Shown here in pieces: positions 58,944 to 64,000 of a stretch of DNA of 64,000 bases. Where the stretch lies: NCBI RefSeq assembly GCF_037201975.1, contig NZ_CP147520.1, positions 3,286,001 to 3,350,000 of the forward strand, in the 5' to 3' direction. This stretch comes from Streptomyces sp. TG1A-60 (GTDB taxonomy: Bacteria; Actinomycetota; Actinomycetes; Streptomycetales; Streptomycetaceae). The position numbers were made by a program, and so were the translations under genes. The notes under the pieces are model-generated. The model was not told the origin of the DNA, ran no database searches, and saw only the letters and a program-made list of their open reading frames with translations. How positions within the stretch are numbered: position 1 is the first letter of the stretch; every line of letters starts with the position of its first letter.

Positions 58944-60044
58944 TCAGCCGACGTCCGCGTAGGAGTGCTTGCCGCTGACGAAGATGTTGACCCCGTAGTA
59001 GTTGAACAGCCAGCAGGCGAAGGCGGCGAGCGCGATGTACGCGGCCTTGCGGCCTTTCCAGCCGGCCGTGGCGCGGGCGTGCAGGTAGGCGGCGTAGCAC
59101 ACCCAGGTGATGAAGGACCAGGTCTCCTTGGGGTCCCAGCCCCAGTAGCGGCCCCACGCGTCACCGGCCCAGATGGCGCCCGCGATGATCGTGAACGTCC
59201 ACAGGGGGAAGACGGCGGCGTTGACGCGGTACGAGAACTTGTCGAGGGACGCCGAGGCGGGCAGCCGCTCCATGACGGACGTCGCGAAGTGGCCGGGCCT
59301 GCCGCCGCTCGCCAGCTTGCTCTCGTAGGAGTCCTTGAAGAGGTACAGGACCGTGCCGACCGCGCCCACGTAGAAGACGGCGCCGCAGAAGATCGCGGTG
59401 GAGACGTGGATGTACAGCCAGTACGAGTGGAGGGCGGGTACCAACTGGTCGCTGGCGGTGTACAGGACGGTGACGGCGAGACCGAGATCGAGGAGGACCG
59501 ACGTGATCAGCGGGAGGCCGAGCCAGCGGACGTTCTTCTTCAGCGCGAGCAGCGAGAGGTACACGCCGACGGCCACGGTGGAGAAGGTGATGTTGAACTC
59601 GTACATGTTGCCCCACGGCGCCCGCTGCACCGACAGGGCCCGCGTGAGCACACCGCAGAACTCGACGGCGAAGGCGAGCACGGTGAGGGACACGGCGATG
59701 CGGCCGTAGAGGTCGCCCTGCTCGTCCCCGCCGTGGGCGCCGGGCCCGTCCGGCACGTCCCGCGCGCCGGCGGCGGCCCGCACGATCACCTGGGGCCGCT
59801 CCAGCACGCCGGTCCCACCGGCCTTCCTCACCGTGACGGCGGGCGCGTCCGCCGTCTTCGCCGCCTTGCCGGCGTCGGCGTCGGCGGTCAGCGCAGCGGC
59901 CGTCCGGCCGACCTTGCTGCGGCTGCCGAAGAGCCATTCGGCGATGTACGCGAAGAAGGCCAGGGTGTACACGGCCATCGCGGAGTAGATCAGCGTGTTG
60001 CTGATGTTCGCGAGGTTCTCGTTCGTCGCGGCGGCGAGAGTCAC
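58944..60044 (-). CDS. ccsB: cytochrome c biogenesis protein CcsB (ResC)
   Basis: 366 aa, about eight helices. The tryptophan-rich haem-handling motif WGRYWGWDPKETWSF and periplasmic His residues (HSYWLYIHV) define the CcsA/ResC family of system II haem ligation. A hydrophilic insert (about 45-110) follows the first helix. ATG/stop overlap of 4 bases with resB; last gene of the operon. Confidence 0.93.
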   Translation of the reverse strand: MTLAAATNENLANISNTLIYSAMAVYTLAFFAYIAEWLFGSRSKVGRTAAALTADADAGKAAKTADAPAVTVRKAGGTGVLERPQVIVRAAAGARDVPDGPGAHGGDEQGDLYGRIAVSLTVLAFAVEFCGVLTRALSVQRAPWGNMYEFNITFSTVAVGVYLSLLALKKNVRWLGLPLITSVLLDLGLAVTVLYTASDQLVPALHSYWLYIHVSTAIFCGAVFYVGAVGTVLYLFKDSYESKLASGGRPGHFATSVMERLPASASLDKFSYRVNAAVFPLWTFTIIAGAIWAGDAWGRYWGWDPKETWSFITWVCYAAYLHARATAGWKGRKAAYIALAAFACWLFNYYGVNIFVSGKHSYADVG

Positions 60045-61813
60045 TTCTCAGACCCTTCGGAAGGTACGACTGGAGGTTCGGGGGCGGGGTTCTCGGGGTC
60101 GGGCTCGGGCTCGGCGGCCGTCGGGGCCTCGGCGTGCACGGCGGCGGCCAGGTCCCCCAGCTCCTCCGCCACCTTCGCGGACTCGCTGCGGCCGAGGCCC
60201 GCCATCTCCACCACGGTGGTGCCGTCCGGGCCGGCGGTCGCGCGGACCCAGACGCGGCGGCGCTGGATGAAGAGGGAACCGGCGAGGCCGGCGATGGCGG
60301 CGAGGGCGCCGGCCAGGGCCCAGCCGCTGCCGGGCTGCTGGGTGACCTGGAAGCCCGCCCACTCCTTGACGCCGTCGAAGGTGATCGTGCCGTTGCCGCC
60401 GGGCAGCGCCATGGACTCCCCGGGCTCCAGGTTCTCCCGCACCTGCTCGCCCTTGGCGTCCTTGTACGCCGTCATGTTCCGCTTCTCCATCTGGTACACG
60501 CTCTGCGGCACCCCCGCGTTGACCCCGAGGTCACCGTGGTACGGCTGCAGGTTCAGCCGGGGATTGAGCAGCGCGGGGAACTGCGAGACCACAGCGGTGT
60601 CCGGCCCGCCGTAGGTCGGCAGGAAGAACGCCTGGATGCCGAGCTGCTCCCCCTTCCCCTTCGCGTTGTGGTAGCCGTCCAGCACCTTGATCACCCCGGA
60701 GGAGGTGACGTTGGAGTCCAGCGGCAGCAGCGGCACCGCGTCACTGAAGACGACCTCGCCCTTGCCGTCCCGGACGGTGATGACCGGGGCGTACCCGTGG
60801 CTGACGAGGTAGACCTTCGAGTCGCCGATCTCCAGCGGCTTGTTGACCTCGATCCTGGTCGGCTTCTCCTCGCCGTCGGCGCCGACGGCGTAGTCCACGG
60901 AGGCCTCGAAGATCCGCGGGGTGCCCCTGTTGGGCCCGCTGGGCTCGTAGGTGCCCCGGAAGTTCTTGAGGCCGAAGCTGAACGGGTTGAGGTCGTCGGC
61001 GCTGAAGAGGTTGCCCGACTTGAAGTCGTCGTACTGCGTGAGGGTGTTGGCGAAGCCGTCGCCCTCGACGATCAGCTTGTTGCCCTCGGACCGGTAGAGC
61101 TGGCCCCAGGCGAAGGCGACGAGCATCACGATCAGGGCGATGTGGAAGGCGAGGTTGCCCGCCTCCCGCAGATAGCCCTTCTCGGCGGCGACCGCGTCCC
61201 CGGCCACGTGCGCGCGGAACCGGCGCCGCTTCAGCGCCTTCAGCGCGACCTCGCGCACCTGCTCAGGCTCCGCCTCCGTACGCCAGGTCGCGTACGCGGG
61301 CAGCCGGGTCAGCCGCTTGGGCGCGCCCGGCGGCCGGCCGCGCAGCTGGCCGACGAACTGCCAGGTGCGGGGCACGATGCAGCCGATGAGCGAGACGAAC
61401 AGCAGGATGTAGATCGCCGAGAACCACACCGAGCTGTAGACATGGAACAGTCCGAGCTTCTCGTAGACCGGCCCCAGCGTGTCGTGCCGCTCCATGAAGT
61501 CGGCGACCCGGGTCGCGTCCTGCCCCGACTGCGGGATCAGCGAGCCGGGGATCGCCGCGAGCGACAGCATGAACAGCAGCAGCAGCGCGACCCGCATGGA
61601 GGTCAGCTGCCGCCAGAACCAGCGGGCCCAGCCGATCACTCCCAGGGAGGGCAGGTGGGGCGCGTCCTCCCGTGGCGCGGTGGACAGCCTCGAGCCGACG
61701 GTGTCGAGGTCGCCGTCGTCGGTGGCCCGGCCGGGAGCGGCGGTCTCACGTCCGTCGCCCGTCTCGCGCCGGCCGGCGTTCTTCTCACGGTTGCCGGAGT
61801 CGGTCGTCGTCAT
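60041..61813 (-). CDS. resB: cytochrome c biogenesis protein ResB
   Basis: 590 aa. N-terminal cytoplasmic tail, membrane helices near 65-85, 120-145 and 215-235, a large extracytoplasmic domain (about 240-500) and a final helix. FDGVKEWAGFQVTQQPG is typical of ResB. Works with CcsB to deliver haem to apocytochrome c. C-terminal tail rich in Glu/Pro. Follows ccdA by 4 bases. Confidence 0.92.
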   Translation of the reverse strand: MTTTDSGNREKNAGRRETGDGRETAAPGRATDDGDLDTVGSRLSTAPREDAPHLPSLGVIGWARWFWRQLTSMRVALLLLFMLSLAAIPGSLIPQSGQDATRVADFMERHDTLGPVYEKLGLFHVYSSVWFSAIYILLFVSLIGCIVPRTWQFVGQLRGRPPGAPKRLTRLPAYATWRTEAEPEQVREVALKALKRRRFRAHVAGDAVAAEKGYLREAGNLAFHIALIVMLVAFAWGQLYRSEGNKLIVEGDGFANTLTQYDDFKSGNLFSADDLNPFSFGLKNFRGTYEPSGPNRGTPRIFEASVDYAVGADGEEKPTRIEVNKPLEIGDSKVYLVSHGYAPVITVRDGKGEVVFSDAVPLLPLDSNVTSSGVIKVLDGYHNAKGKGEQLGIQAFFLPTYGGPDTAVVSQFPALLNPRLNLQPYHGDLGVNAGVPQSVYQMEKRNMTAYKDAKGEQVRENLEPGESMALPGGNGTITFDGVKEWAGFQVTQQPGSGWALAGALAAIAGLAGSLFIQRRRVWVRATAGPDGTTVVEMAGLGRSESAKVAEELGDLAAAVHAEAPTAAEPEPDPENPAPEPPVVPSEGSEK

Positions 61814-61817
61814 TGGC

Positions 61818-62612
61818 TCAGATCCCAGGGGTGAAGCCGGTGGACCAGACCTGCATCTCCTGAATGATGCGGTCCCAGGCGCCGGTCAGCATCAGCAGTC
61901 CGATCGTGATCATCATGCCGCCGCCGACGCGCAGCACCCACGCGTAGTGCCGCTTGACCCAGGCGAAGGCGCCGAGCGCCTTGCGGAAGGCCACCGCGGC
62001 GAGCACGAAGGGCAGGCCCAGCCCCAGACAGTACGCCACCATCAGCAGGGCCCCGCGCCCGGCGCTGGCCTGGTCGAGAGCGAGGAAGTTGACCGTGGCG
62101 AGGGTCGGGCCGATGCAGGGCACCCAGCCGATGCCGAAGAGCGCGCCGAGTATCGGGGCACCCACGAGACCGGTGGCCGGCCTGGTGTGGAAGCGGTACT
62201 CCCGCTGGGTCAGCCAGGGCATCAGCCCCATGAAGAAGAGGCCCATGACGATCATGAGCACGCCGAGCACCTTGGTGAGTACGTCCTGGTGCTCCAGCAG
62301 GGTCCGGCCGAAGTACCCGAAGAGCGCGCCGCTGGAGACGAACACCACGGTGAACCCGAGCACGAACAGTCCGGCCCCGGCCGCCATCCGCCCCTTGCGG
62401 GCGTCGGCCAGGTCGGTGCCGCCGACTCCGGTGACGTACGACAGGTAGCCGGGCACGAGCGGCAGTACGCAGGGCGAGAAGAAGGAGACGAGTCCGCCGA
62501 GGACGGCGATCGGCAGGGCGAGCAGCAAAGCCCCGCCGGTGAGGGTCGACGTGACGTCGGCGGCGGTCGTGGTCAGCACGGTGGTCGTGGTCGGCGCGGA
62601 CGTCCCGGGCAC
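61818..62612 (-). CDS. ccdA: cytochrome c biogenesis protein CcdA (DsbD-like)
   Basis: 264 aa, six helices. Redox cysteines in FFSPCVLPLVPGYLSYV and GWVPCIGPT transfer electrons from cytoplasmic thioredoxin to the extracytoplasmic thioredoxin-like ResA. GTG start one base after the resA stop. Confidence 0.93.
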   Translation of the reverse strand: MPGTSAPTTTTVLTTTAADVTSTLTGGALLLALPIAVLGGLVSFFSPCVLPLVPGYLSYVTGVGGTDLADARKGRMAAGAGLFVLGFTVVFVSSGALFGYFGRTLLEHQDVLTKVLGVLMIVMGLFFMGLMPWLTQREYRFHTRPATGLVGAPILGALFGIGWVPCIGPTLATVNFLALDQASAGRGALLMVAYCLGLGLPFVLAAVAFRKALGAFAWVKRHYAWVLRVGGGMMITIGLLMLTGAWDRIIQEMQVWSTGFTPGI

Positions 62613-62613
62613 G

Positions 62614-63216
62614 TCACTTCTCCGCGAGGATCGGCTTGAGCATCTTGCGCAGCTTCTCCTCGCTGAGCGCCTGCTGGGTGCGCGCCGCGAGCTTCCCGTC
62701 CCGGTCGATGACGAGCGTGGAGGGGATCAGCTGCGGGTTGAGCGAGCCCTTCTCGAAGCGCAGCAGCAGCTTGCCGGTGGGGTCGTACAGGCTCGGGTAG
62801 TCGACCTTGAACTGCTTCTCGAAGGCGACCGCCGGCCGGGTGCTGGTGTCCCGCGTGTTGATGCCGACGAACTGCACGCCCTGGTCGGCGAGATCCGCGG
62901 ACACCTTCACCAGGTTGGGCGCCTCGGCGCGGCACGGCGCGCACCAGGAGCCCCACACGTTCAGCACGATGATCTTGCCTCTGTAGGCGGACGACACATC
63001 GAGCCGGTCGCCGTCGATGGTCTTCCCGGAGAGGTCGGGAGCGTCGTCCCGCTCGCCCTTCTCCACCGTCGCGATCCCGTCGGTGCCGGTGATGAACCCG
63101 GTCCCACCGCCGCCGCCCTCGATGCCCCCGCCCGAGCAGGCGGAGAGCGCCAGCACCAGGGCCGTGGCCCCGGCGGAGAGCAAAGCGGCACGACTGCGGC
63201 TCGTACGGACACTCAT
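62614..63216 (-). CDS. resA: thiol-disulfide oxidoreductase lipoprotein (ResA-like)
   Basis: 200 aa. Lipobox LSAC with Cys27 as the lipid site, then a thioredoxin fold with WCAPC (Cys92, Cys95). Keeps apocytochrome c cysteines reduced for haem attachment; reduced in turn by CcdA. ATG 63216 chosen so the signal peptide is normal. First gene of the four-gene resA-ccdA-resB-ccsB unit. Confidence 0.9.
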   Translation of the reverse strand: MSVRTSRSRAALLSAGATALVLALSACSGGGIEGGGGGTGFITGTDGIATVEKGERDDAPDLSGKTIDGDRLDVSSAYRGKIIVLNVWGSWCAPCRAEAPNLVKVSADLADQGVQFVGINTRDTSTRPAVAFEKQFKVDYPSLYDPTGKLLLRFEKGSLNPQLIPSTLVIDRDGKLAARTQQALSEEKLRKMLKPILAEK

Positions 63217-63304
63217 GTGAAAAGTTTCGCATGCCCGTTTCGTGGTCTTGCGGCGGGGTCCGGAGCGGTCGCGCGGCACCCCGGAGAGCGGGCATACGGC
63301 GAGG

Positions 63305-64000
63305 TCAGACAGCCGAACCGACCTTCAGGAACTCCTTCCAGCCGGCCGGCGGACGCTGCCCGACCCCGAGGGCCTGGAGCTGGGCGAGGACCTCCGGCGG
63401 CTGGACGTCCATCCAGTCCACGAACTGGCGGAAGGAGACGATCCGTATGTCCCCGTCCGTGGCCTTCTCCCTGGCCCGTGCGATGTGCTTCAGGGACTCC
63501 TCGACGGCGTCCATGTAGACCCCGCCGTTCCACTCCTCGAAGTGGTTGCCTATGAACAGCGGTGCCCGGTTCGTCTCGTACGCGCGCTGGAACCCGGCCA
63601 CGTACGCGCCGGTCGCCTGGGTGCGGTAGGCCGGGTGGTTGGCGGGCGGGGCCTGGGTGGAGTTCTGGGACTGGTTGTACATGATGTTGTAGTCCATCGA
63701 GAGCACCTCGAAACCGCGCCCCGGGAAGGGTATGGACTGCAACGGCAGATCCCACACGCCCTGCTTCCTGCGGGGCCAGACCTGGAGGCCGCCGGGCGAG
63801 GAGGAGTCGTAGCGCCAGCCGAGCTCGCGCGCGGTGGGCAGCAGGTTCTCCTGCCCCAGCAGACACGGTGTCCGGCCGCCGATCAGCTCCATCTCGTAGT
63901 CGAAGGGCAGCGGTTCGACGTCGGTCCAGCCGCTGTTGGTCCTCCACTCCTTGACGAACGCCTTCGCCTGGTCGATCTCGCTGCGCCACTGCTTCGGTGT
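63305..64000 (-). CDS. polysaccharide deacetylase-like protein (3' part only)
   Basis: The last 231 codons are in the window; the start lies beyond the right edge. Visible segments FDYEMELIGGRTPCLLGQ, LGWRYDSSSPGG, QSIPFPGRGFEVLSMDYNIMYNQ and PLFIGNHFEEWNGGVYMDAVEESLKHI suggest the deacetylase/glycosidase barrel of secreted actinobacterial deacetylase-like proteins. The N-terminal catalytic Asp and His motifs are not in view, so activity cannot be judged. Confidence 0.6.
   Translation of the reverse strand, partial: TPKQWRSEIDQAKAFVKEWRTNSGWTDVEPLPFDYEMELIGGRTPCLLGQENLLPTARELGWRYDSSSPGGLQVWPRRKQGVWDLPLQSIPFPGRGFEVLSMDYNIMYNQSQNSTQAPPANHPAYRTQATGAYVAGFQRAYETNRAPLFIGNHFEEWNGGVYMDAVEESLKHIARAREKATDGDIRIVSFRQFVDWMDVQPPEVLAQLQALGVGQRPPAGWKEFLKVGSAV

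Overview
The window is about 71-73% GC by eye, uses G/C at almost every third codon position, and has many GTG starts and 4-bp stop/start overlaps. Together with the gene families present (futalosine-type menaquinone genes, XRE/DUF397 pairs, a c-di-AMP riboswitch ahead of a LysM-transglycosylase gene, a Rex box ahead of nuoA), this points to a Streptomyces chromosome, in a core rather than an arm region. No rRNA, tRNA or CRISPR array was seen.

Layout. 1-8300: the 5' part of a polyprenyl diphosphate synthase, a secreted LysM/SLT cell-wall hydrolase behind a ydaO-type riboswitch, a HAD phosphatase, an ATP-grasp ligase plus flavoprotein pair, fumarylacetoacetase, a VOC protein, and a MITE-like inverted-repeat element that abuts recQ. 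8293-10380: recQ. 10754-26847: the complete 14-gene nuoA-N operon on the minus strand, with a Rex-type operator upstream; nuoF carries a one-base frameshift. 27593-33282: a secreted NlpC/P60 endopeptidase, a geranylgeranyl-reductase-family flavoprotein, ubiE/menG, a barrel-less amidohydrolase-like gene and mqnC. 33397-43874: prepilin peptidase, Ser/Thr kinase, mqnA, a cold-shock gene, an acyl-CoA ligase, a MaoC protein with tandem operators, a TetR regulator, DUF4229 and two GNAT proteins. 43957-50110: mqnE, an AsnC regulator, a UbiX homologue, a rhomboid, a Uma2 protein, mqnP and a UbiD-type decarboxylase. 50259-58728: more accessory content, namely a deaminase/2OG-oxygenase pair, a GntR-controlled membrane protein, a partly decayed XRE/DUF397/DUF7848-like cluster, and a TetR-controlled DrrAB-like ABC transporter. 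58944-63216: the ccsB-resB-ccdA-resA cytochrome c maturation operon. 63305-64000: a truncated deacetylase-like gene.

How it fits together. A respiratory theme runs through the window. The polyprenyl synthase may supply the menaquinone side chain. mqnA, mqnE, mqnC, mqnP, the UbiD/UbiX pair and ubiE cover most of menaquinone synthesis, and the geranylgeranyl-reductase homologue is a candidate for the partial saturation of that side chain. Complex I (nuo) reduces menaquinone under probable NADH-sensing Rex control, and the Ccs/Res proteins mature the c-type cytochromes of the downstream chain.

Three single-base frame disruptions (nuoF, a DUF7848-like gene, a DUF397 gene), all in short homopolymer runs, raise the question of residual sequencing error against true mutation. 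I did not find a clearly new multi-gene system. The most unusual signals are regulatory: a 16-bp-period repeat before the reductase gene, paired palindromes ahead of the MaoC and GntR genes, a 38-bp TetR/ABC operator, and a 20-codon ORF linking nuoC to nuoD.
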